Shown piece by piece: positions 1 to 5,623 of a stretch of DNA of 5,623 nucleotides. The stretch covers positions 1 through 5,623 of the forward strand of contig JAJBTS010000010.1 of assembly GCA_020860885.1 (NCBI GenBank), in the 5' to 3' direction. Made by a program: the position numbers and the translations under genes. A model generated the notes under the pieces. That model was not told the DNA's origin. It saw only the letters and a program-made list of their open reading frames with translations, and did not search any database. This DNA comes from Bacteroidales bacterium. GTDB lineage: Bacteria; Bacteroidota; Bacteroidia; Bacteroidales; Azobacteroidaceae. Position 1 is the stretch's first letter. Every line of letters starts with the position of its first letter.

Positions 1-37
1 AATGTATTGACTTTTATATTAAACAAAACTTATCATT

Positions 38-1576
38 TTGATTAATCTATTCCATATAGCTCCTTTTATACGTATATTATTGTTTTTTCTTGTAGGCATT
101 GTTGTCCAAAGCTATTACAATCTCTTTCCGTTTTTTTTATATTTTATAATTGGAGCAATTTTATTACTATTGGTGTCTAATATTCCCTTTTGTCTGAGAT
201 ATTATAGTTTACGTTTTCTATTTGGTCTCGGATTATTTATTCTTTTGTTTACTCTTGGGGCTTTTCTATTATATACGGCAGAGCAACATATTGAATGGAA
301 AGTGATGCATAAAACAGGATTATATAAAGTCCGGCTAATAAACGAACCCTCCAAAAAAACGAAGGTTTACCAATGTGAGGTGCAAATTATCAATACAGGA
401 TTACAAGAGCGGGAAGCATTAGGTCAAAAAGCTGTTTTGTATATTGCTCGGGATAGAAAATCCTCTTTGTTAGAGGTCGGAGATTGTTTGATACTCTATG
501 CTGAAATGAAAAGGGCACCCTTATACAGGCAAAAACAATCTTTTGCGGCTACTGGATTTGTCAGAAAAAACAATTGGGTGAAGACAGAAAAAGAAAATAT
601 TTCACTGTCTATGAATGCTCTGTTGTTTAGAAAATTGCTTATGCAAAAAATGAAGGAAGTAATTCCGGATGCAAATTACTTTTCGATTGCTTCTGCATTG
701 TTCTTTGGTTTCAAACAGGATATGGATAAAAGTTTACGGGCTTCTTTTTCAAATATTGGAGCCGGACATGTTTTGGCTGTTAGCGGACTGCATTTTTCGA
801 TTCTTTTCGGAATGATTTATTTTTTTATTTCTTTTATAGGAAACTCATTTCGAGGGAGAATACTTCAGTATATGATATTATTTCCACTGATATGGGGATT
901 TGCCTTATTAGTCAATCTTTCCCCTTCTGTTATCCGGGCTGCGATTATGATAACTCTTTTTGGAATCGGCAGACTTTTTTTCTTAAAACTATTTTCCCTT
1001 AATACACTGGCTTTTACTGCATTTTTTATGATGTTGTTTAGTCCCCTATACCTCTACGATATAGGTTTTCAATTAAGTTTTTCTGCGGTTTTATTCATTT
1101 TGATACTCAATCCTTACCTGAATAAATTGTATGAGTCAAAAAATAAAATTATTCAGTATGTGTGGAATCTCACCACTATTTCTTTATCAGCACAAATAGG
1201 TGTATTACCTCTCTCTGTATATTATTTCAATCAATTCCCTCTGCTATTCTTATTTACCAATATTTGCATTATTCCGTTGGTTACAATTTTATTATTCCTG
1301 ATTCCGGTAACTTTGTCGTCGTACGCTATTTTTGGTAAAGTGTCTATTCTATGGATTTCTTTGAATGAAGTGTTGAAATATATGTTTTATTGTATTTCTT
1401 TTCTGGATAGGTTACCTTTCCGAAGTATAGCCTCTTTATCTTTAAGTAAAATCGATGTATTTTTTCTATATATAATTGCCACCTTGATTTGTTTTATTCT
1501 AATCCGAAAAAAGGTTGTTTATTTGTATATTTTATTAATTATTGGACTATATAGGCTAATTTACTACCTTTGTTGA
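38..1576 (+). CDS. comEC: ComEC/Rec2-family inner-membrane competence protein, short form
   Basis: Member of the ComEC/Rec2 family, the inner-membrane channel that carries single-stranded DNA into the cytosol during natural transformation. The protein has 512 residues. About three hydrophobic segments (roughly 9-25, 30-48, 58-80) precede a soluble stretch (about 85-205) that corresponds to the DUF4131/OB-like region. A long multi-helix competence domain follows (about 210-509). Family signatures seen are ALFFG (220-224), the G-HVLAVSGLH block (243-252), LSPSVIRAA (294-302), DIGFQLSFSA (341-350) and NQFPLLFLFTN (398-408). The protein ends right after the last helices, so the metallo-beta-lactamase-like domain of long ComEC proteins is absent. 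The start is TTG at 38: an in-frame stop lies at 20-22, the first in-frame ATG is only at residue 90, and the N-terminus (HIAPFIRILL) fits the family. Positions 1-37 hold no gene I recognise. Whether this organism is transformable cannot be told from here. Confidence 0.9.
   Translation: MINLFHIAPFIRILLFFLVGIVVQSYYNLFPFFLYFIIGAILLLLVSNIPFCLRYYSLRFLFGLGLFILLFTLGAFLLYTAEQHIEWKVMHKTGLYKVRLINEPSKKTKVYQCEVQIINTGLQEREALGQKAVLYIARDRKSSLLEVGDCLILYAEMKRAPLYRQKQSFAATGFVRKNNWVKTEKENISLSMNALLFRKLLMQKMKEVIPDANYFSIASALFFGFKQDMDKSLRASFSNIGAGHVLAVSGLHFSILFGMIYFFISFIGNSFRGRILQYMILFPLIWGFALLVNLSPSVIRAAIMITLFGIGRLFFLKLFSLNTLAFTAFFMMLFSPLYLYDIGFQLSFSAVLFILILNPYLNKLYESKNKIIQYVWNLTTISLSAQIGVLPLSVYYFNQFPLLFLFTNICIIPLVTILLFLIPVTLSSYAIFGKVSILWISLNEVLKYMFYCISFLDRLPFRSIASLSLSKIDVFFLYIIATLICFILIRKKVVYLYILLIIGLYRLIYYLC
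1542..1572 (+). promoter_or_regulatory. Predicted Bacteroidota-type promoter of nrnA, inside the end of comEC
   Basis: A perfect TAnnTTTG -7 box (TACCTTTG, 1565-1572) is preceded, after a 20-base spacer, by TTG at 1542-1544, a partial match to the TTTG -33 element used by the Bacteroidota primary sigma factor. Transcription would begin near 1578-1580 and give a leader of about 40 bases before the nrnA ATG at 1622. The -7 box overlaps the last codons of comEC (Tyr-Leu-Cys). This is an inference from motif and spacing. Read-through from comEC is also possible, since I see no terminator between the two genes. Confidence 0.6.
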
Positions 1577-1621
1577 CCGGATCAAAGTCAGCTCTATAAA
1601 ATCATCATTAATGCAAAAAGA

Positions 1622-2647
1622 ATGTTAAATAAGATTATCGCAGAAAACTTTATACAGAAAGCAGGTAAAATTTTGGATGAGTCCGATAAGATTGTAATTA
1701 TTTCACATGTGTCTCCTGATGGAGATGCTTTAGGCTCTTCTCTTGGATTGTATCACTTCTTATTAGAATTAGGAAAATCGGTGAATGTATTGGTGCCGAA
1801 TAATTTCCCTGACTTTCTGAGGTGGATGAAAGGAGCTAACGATATAACCATCGGGGAGAGGAAAGAGAAATTGGCGAAAGAGTTGATTGAAGCAGCAGAC
1901 TTAATTTTCTGTCTCGATTTTAATACTTTGAAGCGGATTGATCATTTAGGTCCTCTGGTAGAAAATTCTAAAGCTAAAAAGATTATGATTGATCATCATC
2001 CGGATCCGGATGATTTTTGCGATGTAACTATGTCTTATCCTGATATATCTTCCACCAGTGAATTGATTTTTCGTTTTATCTGCCGGATGGGTATGTTCGA
2101 CATTATGGATAAAAATGCTGCAGAATGTATTTATACCGGAATGATGACAGATACCGGAGCTTTTACTTTTAATTCAAATTCTCCACAGATCTATTATATT
2201 ATTAGTGAGCTCTTAGGAAAAGGAATCAATAAAGATGAAATTTACGATAAAGTCTACAATAACTATTCGGAATGTAGAATTCGTTTACAGGGGTATGTGC
2301 TTTTTGAGAAGATGAAAATATACCCGGAATATAAAACTGCGTTAATAACTCTTTCTTCTGCAGAACAAGAACGTTTTCAGTGGAAAAAAGGAGATACGGA
2401 AGGATTTGTAAATATCCCGTTAAGTATAGAAGGAATTATTTTTTCCGTCTTTATACGGGAAGAAAAAGATATGGTAAGAATATCTTTACGTTCGAAAGGA
2501 ACATTTCCTACCAATCAATTTTCTTCGGAGGTTTTCGGAGGTGGAGGACATCTCAATGCATCCGGCGGAGAGTTTTACGGTAAACTCGATAATGCAATTG
2601 AATTATTTGAAGAAGCATTGCCGAATTACAAACAATTATTGGTATAA
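1622..2647 (+). CDS. nrnA: DHH/DHHA1 phosphoesterase: NrnA-like oligoribonuclease / pAp phosphatase
   Basis: Cytosolic DHH-family phosphoesterase of the NrnA type. Known members degrade 2-5 nt RNA oligomers to mononucleotides and dephosphorylate 3'-phosphoadenosine 5'-phosphate to AMP. The 341 residues are close to the usual length. All metal-ligand motifs are visible: motif I SHVSPDGDALGSS (28-40, with H29, D33, D35), motif II CLDFN (97-101, D99), the DHH triad D124-H125-H126, and motif IV MMTDTGAF (174-181, D177). The C-terminal DHHA1 substrate-binding domain carries GGGGHLNASGG (306-316, H310). With every catalytic position present the enzyme should be active. The ATG at 1622 gives a complete N-terminal domain; an out-of-frame ATG at 1611 yields only five codons. 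It lies 45 bp after comEC and has a predicted promoter of its own. The specific NrnA function, as opposed to another DHH subfamily such as cyclic-dinucleotide hydrolases, comes from family resemblance and the two-domain size without PAS or GGDEF domains. Confidence 0.92.
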   Translation: MLNKIIAENFIQKAGKILDESDKIVIISHVSPDGDALGSSLGLYHFLLELGKSVNVLVPNNFPDFLRWMKGANDITIGERKEKLAKELIEAADLIFCLDFNTLKRIDHLGPLVENSKAKKIMIDHHPDPDDFCDVTMSYPDISSTSELIFRFICRMGMFDIMDKNAAECIYTGMMTDTGAFTFNSNSPQIYYIISELLGKGINKDEIYDKVYNNYSECRIRLQGYVLFEKMKIYPEYKTALITLSSAEQERFQWKKGDTEGFVNIPLSIEGIIFSVFIREEKDMVRISLRSKGTFPTNQFSSEVFGGGGHLNASGGEFYGKLDNAIELFEEALPNYKQLLV

Positions 2648-2656
2648 AAAAACAAA

Positions 2657-2683
2657 TGTTTACAAAGACTTTAATTACCTTTG
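2657..2683 (+). promoter_or_regulatory. Predicted Bacteroidota-type promoter of the DUF4827-like gene and glmM
   Basis: TACCTTTG at 2676-2683 is a perfect TAnnTTTG -7 box and is the same octamer, followed by T, as at the nrnA promoter. The -33 region (TGTTTA, about 2657-2662) matches the TTTG element only weakly. The predicted start of transcription near 2689-2691 leaves a leader of only about 11-13 bases before the ATG at 2702. The promoter lies in the 54-bp gap after nrnA, and the tight spacing of the next two genes suggests it drives both. Confidence 0.55.
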
Positions 2684-2701
2684 TGCGAAAAGTAAAATAA
2701 T

Positions 2702-3271
2702 ATGAGAAAAACGGTTTTATTTATTCTAACTGCGATGATTGCCGGAATATTTCTGGTGGCCTGTGAAAATCAAAAAACGGCCCAGGAATATATACGGGAG
2801 GAAAGAAAAGCCATTGAACGTTTTATTACTACCAAAAATATAAAAGTCCTGAATAATTACCCTGCAAATCATAACTTTGGAGCTAATGAATTTTACAGAA
2901 CCAATGAAGGTTTATATATTCAGGTAGTGGACTCTGGGAACGGAACAAGAGTAAGGCCATTGATTGATCGTGTGCAGGTTCGTTTTAATTATTTAATAGA
3001 TGTAAAATCTTATGTTACGGGAGCGAAAGATTCTGTGGTACCTCCCGAATCTATTTTACCCATGCAGTTTATTTACGGTGTACCCGGTAGTTATGGACAA
3101 CCGGATGTTCTTTATAATTTCTCTTGTGACGGTTGGGCTATTCCGCTGCAATATATCTATGAAGAAGCTATTATAAATCTTATCGTACCGTCTTCTTTGG
3201 GAACTAAGAACGATAATCAGTATTTTGTCGCTCGTTATTATCATAATTTGAAGTATACTAAATTCTATTAA
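2702..3271 (+). CDS. DUF4827-like lipoprotein with a divergent FKBP-type pattern
   Basis: Small predicted lipoprotein of 189 residues with no established function. The N-terminus is a classic type II signal peptide: MRK, a hydrophobic core, then lipobox LVAC with Cys21 as the lipidated residue. A charged helix (about 27-42, QEYIREERKAIERFI) follows. The body resembles FKBP-type peptidyl-prolyl isomerases: GLYIQVVDSGNGTRVRP (70-86), the strand VQVRFNYLID (91-100), DGWAIPLQ (143-150) and NLIVPSSLG (159-167), which parallel the strands, the Gly-Trp helix and the 'IPS-LG' strand of FKBPs. The Phe-Asp pair of the FKBP active site is not apparent after the first strands, so catalysis is doubtful. 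The combination matches what I remember of the Bacteroidales DUF4827 family, and the fold assignment is my inference. The gene ends 12 bp before glmM and is probably cotranscribed with it, which hints at a role in the cell envelope but does not prove one. Confidence 0.8.
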   Translation: MRKTVLFILTAMIAGIFLVACENQKTAQEYIREERKAIERFITTKNIKVLNNYPANHNFGANEFYRTNEGLYIQVVDSGNGTRVRPLIDRVQVRFNYLIDVKSYVTGAKDSVVPPESILPMQFIYGVPGSYGQPDVLYNFSCDGWAIPLQYIYEEAIINLIVPSSLGTKNDNQYFVARYYHNLKYTKFY

Positions 3272-3283
3272 TATTTTTATTTT

Positions 3284-4651
3284 ATGTCTTTAATTAAATC
3301 TATTTCCGGAATTCGGGGAACCATTGGCGGACAGGCTGGCGAAGGACTATCTCCTCTGGATATTGTAAAATTCACTGCTGCTTATGCAACATTAATTAAA
3401 TCCAGAAATAATCCTTCTAAAACTATTGTCGTAGGGCGAGATGCCCGTATGTCCGGAGAAATGGTACGCAATATTGTAGTCGGAACACTTACAGGAATGG
3501 GACTGGATGTGGTAGATATAGGTTTAGCTACGACTCCTACCACAGAATTGGCTGTAGCTATGGAGAAGGCCGCCGGAGGAATTATACTTACTGCATCTCA
3601 CAATCCAAAACAATGGAATGCTCTCAAATTATTAAATGAAAAAGGGGAATTCTTAAATGCGGATGAAGGGAATGAAATACTTAAAATTGCTGATGCGGAG
3701 TCTTTTGAATTCGTAGAGGTAGATAATTTGGGTAAAGTAAAATCAGATGATTCTTATACAAGAAAACACATTGAGCACGTATTGGCATTGGATTTAGTCG
3801 ATGCTGACGCTATTAAAAACGCTGATTTTACCGTAGCGATTGATACCGTAAATTCAGTCGGAGGCATTGTTCTCCCACAGTTGCTCGAAGCATTAGGTGT
3901 ACGAAATATTATAGAATTGAATACGGATCCTACCGGGGATTTTGCTCATAATCCGGAGCCCTTACCCAAACATCTTACTGAAATTTCAGAGATGATGAAA
4001 ATTAAAAAGGCGGATGTAGGTTTTGTTGTCGATCCGGATGTGGACCGCTTAGTGATTGTAAATGAAGACGGAAGTATGTTTGGGGAAGAATATACTTTGG
4101 TTGCGATTGCTGATTATATTTTATCTAAAACCCCGGGAAATACAGTTTCAAACCTTAGTTCAACCCGTGCATTGCGGGACGTTACGGAGAAATACGGACA
4201 ACAGTATACTGCTGCAGCAGTAGGAGAGGTGAATGTAGTTGCTAAAATGAAAGAAACAAATGCTGTGATCGGAGGGGAAGGAAACGGCGGAATCATTTAT
4301 CCTGCTTCTCATTACGGACGGGATGTTTTGGTTGGCATAGGTTTATTCCTTACACAGTTAGCTAAGTCAGGGAAGAAAGTCACTGAATTGCGTGCCGAAT
4401 ATCCGAATTATTTTATGGCTAAGCAACGTATGGACCTGACTCCGGAGACAGATGTAGATGCTTTACTGAATTCTATTAAAAAGAAATATGCCGATTATCC
4501 TGTGAATGATATCGACGGAGTAAAAGTTGATTTTCCTGATAAATGGGTTCATTTTAGAAAATCCAATACAGAACCAATTATTCGTATCTATACAGAAGCT
4601 CCTACTCAGGAAGAAGCCGAAGATCTGGCTAATTCGGTGATGAATATTTAA
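3284..4651 (+). CDS. glmM: Phosphoglucosamine mutase (GlmM), archaeal-like subtype
   Basis: Alpha-D-phosphohexomutase that converts glucosamine-6-phosphate to glucosamine-1-phosphate, the step before GlmU on the way to UDP-GlcNAc for peptidoglycan and lipid A. All four domains of the family are present in 455 residues: the phosphoserine loop TASHNP (103-108, catalytic Ser105), the Mg2+ loop DPDVDR (250-255), the sugar-binding loop GGEGNGG (330-336) and the phosphate-binding loop RKSNTEPIIR (425-434). The N-terminus (LIKSISGIRGTIGG) is the usual one for Bacteroidales GlmM and supports the ATG at 3284. The GEGNGG and SNTEP forms differ from the GEQSGH and SGTEP of E. coli GlmM and recall archaeal phosphohexomutases. 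Phosphoglucomutase or phosphomannomutase activity is therefore the main alternative; GlmM is preferred from resemblance to Bacteroidales annotations. It follows the small lipoprotein gene by 12 bp and is closed by a strong hairpin. Confidence 0.93.
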   Translation: MSLIKSISGIRGTIGGQAGEGLSPLDIVKFTAAYATLIKSRNNPSKTIVVGRDARMSGEMVRNIVVGTLTGMGLDVVDIGLATTPTTELAVAMEKAAGGIILTASHNPKQWNALKLLNEKGEFLNADEGNEILKIADAESFEFVEVDNLGKVKSDDSYTRKHIEHVLALDLVDADAIKNADFTVAIDTVNSVGGIVLPQLLEALGVRNIIELNTDPTGDFAHNPEPLPKHLTEISEMMKIKKADVGFVVDPDVDRLVIVNEDGSMFGEEYTLVAIADYILSKTPGNTVSNLSSTRALRDVTEKYGQQYTAAAVGEVNVVAKMKETNAVIGGEGNGGIIYPASHYGRDVLVGIGLFLTQLAKSGKKVTELRAEYPNYFMAKQRMDLTPETDVDALLNSIKKKYADYPVNDIDGVKVDFPDKWVHFRKSNTEPIIRIYTEAPTQEEAEDLANSVMNI

Positions 4652-4673
4652 GATCTGTTGGCTAATAACTTAT

Positions 4674-4713
4674 ATAAATAAAGGGAGATAATTTTTTATC
4701 TCCCTTTATTTAT
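4674..4713. terminator. Bidirectional intrinsic terminator between convergent genes
   Basis: A perfect inverted repeat of 18 bp with a four-base TTTT loop (4692-4695). The core arms are AAAGGGAGATAA and TTATCTCCCTTT, extended outwards by AT pairs and by one G-U pair at 4673/4714. T-rich sequence forms the descending side of the stem in both directions, so it can end transcripts of glmM from the left and of the minus-strand lipoprotein gene from the right. It sits centrally in the 78-bp gap between the two stop codons. Confidence 0.88.
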
Positions 4714-4729
4714 GTGAATTGACTTTTAG

Positions 4730-5623
4730 TTAAATAGACTGAATATTCACTTTGGTTTGAATGGTTTGGGGAAGTTCCATATCTCCGATAGTAGTAACTC
4801 CTTTCACATTCTGGCTTATATCCCCTTTCGTCAACATTCCGGAATTCATATCTACCAGAATGGTGCCTTCTGAGGTTCCATCCATCACTATGGTTGCAGT
4901 CATGCCGTTCATATTCTGACTAATTCCTCCTTCTGGCGTAGAGAAAGTTCCGGTGCAGGCTATTGTCGCGATATTCCCTTCTACACCTTTCAAGGTCAAA
5001 TTTAATGTGGAAGACAGGCTCATGCCCTGGTTTTTTATTTCTGTATTAATATCCCAGTTGTCACCTATAGCTATTTCATTTTCAGGATACTGGAAAAATA
5101 TATTTTTTAATGTAGATTGAAAAGTTTCATCAGATACTTGTTGTTGAAGTATAGCCATCATTTGTTGTTTGGTGGTTTCATCGGTATCTTCCTGAATGGT
5201 ATTTAACATAGCTCCATACAATCTTTCTGTTCCACTGAAAGATTTAAGATTTCCTTTGTTGTCAATAACAAGAGTCATTGGAATTCCCATCATGGCCTTG
5301 AACATAGGGCTCATATTTTCCATAGTAGCAAATTCTTGTTCCGTTTCGGAATCGAGAGTCATTTGTGCTACTCCCATATCCATATCCATTTTCATTTTTT
5401 GATAAGACATATTCAGGGTAAAGCTATCTTTTTCAACTTCTTTAATATCGAAATTGACGTCTGTAGTTAAATCGGATGAAATAACCATTTCTTGTCCCAT
5501 GTAACTTTGAGTGATACTGGATTGCATTTCAATTCTTTGTTTGAAATTATCACCGGCAGAAAACTTATATTCCAATGAATACTTTTCTTTATTATTACAA
5601 CCCGATAAAACAAACAAACAAAC
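4730..5623 (-). CDS. DUF6263-like, methionine-rich lipoprotein, 5' end outside window
   Basis: Partial gene: the frame stays open to the window edge, reading V-C-L-F-V-L-S-G-C, so the start codon and most of the signal peptide lie beyond 5623. A TTG at 5615-5617 could be read as a start but would cut the signal peptide, so I do not accept it. The lipobox LSGC places the lipidated cysteine at 5597-5599. The mature protein would have 289 residues, with no further membrane segment. It looks rich in beta-strands, with a polar Gln/Asp/Glu stretch in the middle (mature 134-156). Motifs recalling DUF6263 of Bacteroidota are LVIDNKGNLKSFSG (mature 110-123) and IGDNWD (178-183). It has 25 methionines (about 8.7%), twelve of them in mature residues 64-108. 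The function is unknown; the family name rests on pattern recognition without a profile search. It converges on glmM with a shared terminator, and its promoter is not in view. Confidence 0.82.
   Translation of the reverse strand, partial: VCLFVLSGCNNKEKYSLEYKFSAGDNFKQRIEMQSSITQSYMGQEMVISSDLTTDVNFDIKEVEKDSFTLNMSYQKMKMDMDMGVAQMTLDSETEQEFATMENMSPMFKAMMGIPMTLVIDNKGNLKSFSGTERLYGAMLNTIQEDTDETTKQQMMAILQQQVSDETFQSTLKNIFFQYPENEIAIGDNWDINTEIKNQGMSLSSTLNLTLKGVEGNIATIACTGTFSTPEGGISQNMNGMTATIVMDGTSEGTILVDMNSGMLTKGDISQNVKGVTTIGDMELPQTIQTKVNIQSI
5608..5623. repeat. (AAAC)4 tetranucleotide tract in signal-peptide region
   Basis: Four uninterrupted AAAC units (GTTT on the coding strand) run to the window edge inside the region encoding the lipoprotein signal peptide, where they read Val-Cys-Leu-Phe-Val. 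The unit is not a multiple of three, so gain or loss of a unit would shift the frame. The true length of the tract cannot be seen here, and four units alone can occur by chance in AT-rich DNA coding for hydrophobic residues. Confidence 0.6.

Noticed and set aside
1..40. Possible promoter for comEC: TTG at 7-9 and a near -7 box TCATTTTG at 33-40.
   Set aside because: The -7 box has a mismatch in the TA pair, and transcription would begin after the only workable start codon at 38.
1611..1628. Five-codon open frame (ATG at 1611, TAA at 1626) overlapping the nrnA start.
   Set aside because: Too short to support as a leader peptide; it carries no regulatory-codon pattern and no attenuator hairpin follows.
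2380..2583. 67-codon plus-strand frame inside nrnA.
   Set aside because: Lies out of frame within a gene with all catalytic motifs intact; its composition is Arg/Tyr-rich and resembles no known protein.
2662..2684. Inverted repeat ACAAAG / CTTTGT with an 11-base gap overlapping the -7 box, a possible operator.
   Set aside because: Six-base arms are expected by chance in such AT-rich DNA, and the right arm is largely dictated by the promoter box.
4114..4296. 60-codon minus-strand frame inside glmM.
   Set aside because: Antisense shadow of the conserved sugar-binding region of glmM, with no promoter-like sequence or recognisable domain.
5196..5402. 68-codon plus-strand frame opposite the DUF6263-like gene.
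   Set aside because: Its apparent Ile/Ser-rich character is the antisense reading of the methionine-rich coding strand.
5615..5617. TTG as start of the minus-strand lipoprotein.
   Set aside because: It would leave only six residues before the lipobox cysteine, too few for a signal peptide, and the frame is open to the window edge.

Overview
The window looks like ordinary chromosomal DNA from a member of the Bacteroidota, most likely the order Bacteroidales. Three things point there. The DNA is AT-rich and has no Shine-Dalgarno-like sequence before its starts. Two perfect copies of the Bacteroidota -7 promoter box (TAnnTTTG) lie just upstream of genes. The proteins themselves (a ComEC-like membrane protein, a DHH-family NrnA, a DUF4827-type lipoprotein, an archaeal-style GlmM and a DUF6263-type lipoprotein) are a typical Bacteroidales set. 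I see no mobile element, CRISPR array, RNA gene or sign of recent transfer.

Layout: four genes run left to right. A comEC/rec2-like gene (38-1576) starts at TTG and lacks the C-terminal metallo-beta-lactamase-like domain of classical ComEC. nrnA (1622-2647) follows, with its own predicted promoter buried in the last codons of comEC. A small lipoprotein gene (2702-3271) comes next behind a second predicted promoter. Its product resembles DUF4827 and has a divergent FKBP-like pattern. glmM (3284-4651), encoding phosphoglucosamine mutase, lies 12 bp further on and is probably cotranscribed with the lipoprotein gene. A strong 18-bp hairpin (4674-4713) separates glmM from a convergent lipoprotein gene (4730 to the right edge, minus strand). 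That gene's start and most of its signal peptide lie beyond the window.

Functionally the genes are mostly housekeeping. NrnA finishes RNA turnover and recycles pAp. GlmM makes glucosamine-1-phosphate for peptidoglycan and LPS. ComEC is the inner-membrane DNA-uptake channel family. The two lipoproteins have no established role. No gene is separated from its neighbour by more than 78 bases. The parts most worth a second look are the FKBP-like lipoprotein next to glmM, the methionine-rich DUF6263-like lipoprotein with an (AAAC)4 tract in its signal-peptide region, and the promoter inside the comEC terminus. I did not find evidence of a new multi-gene system.
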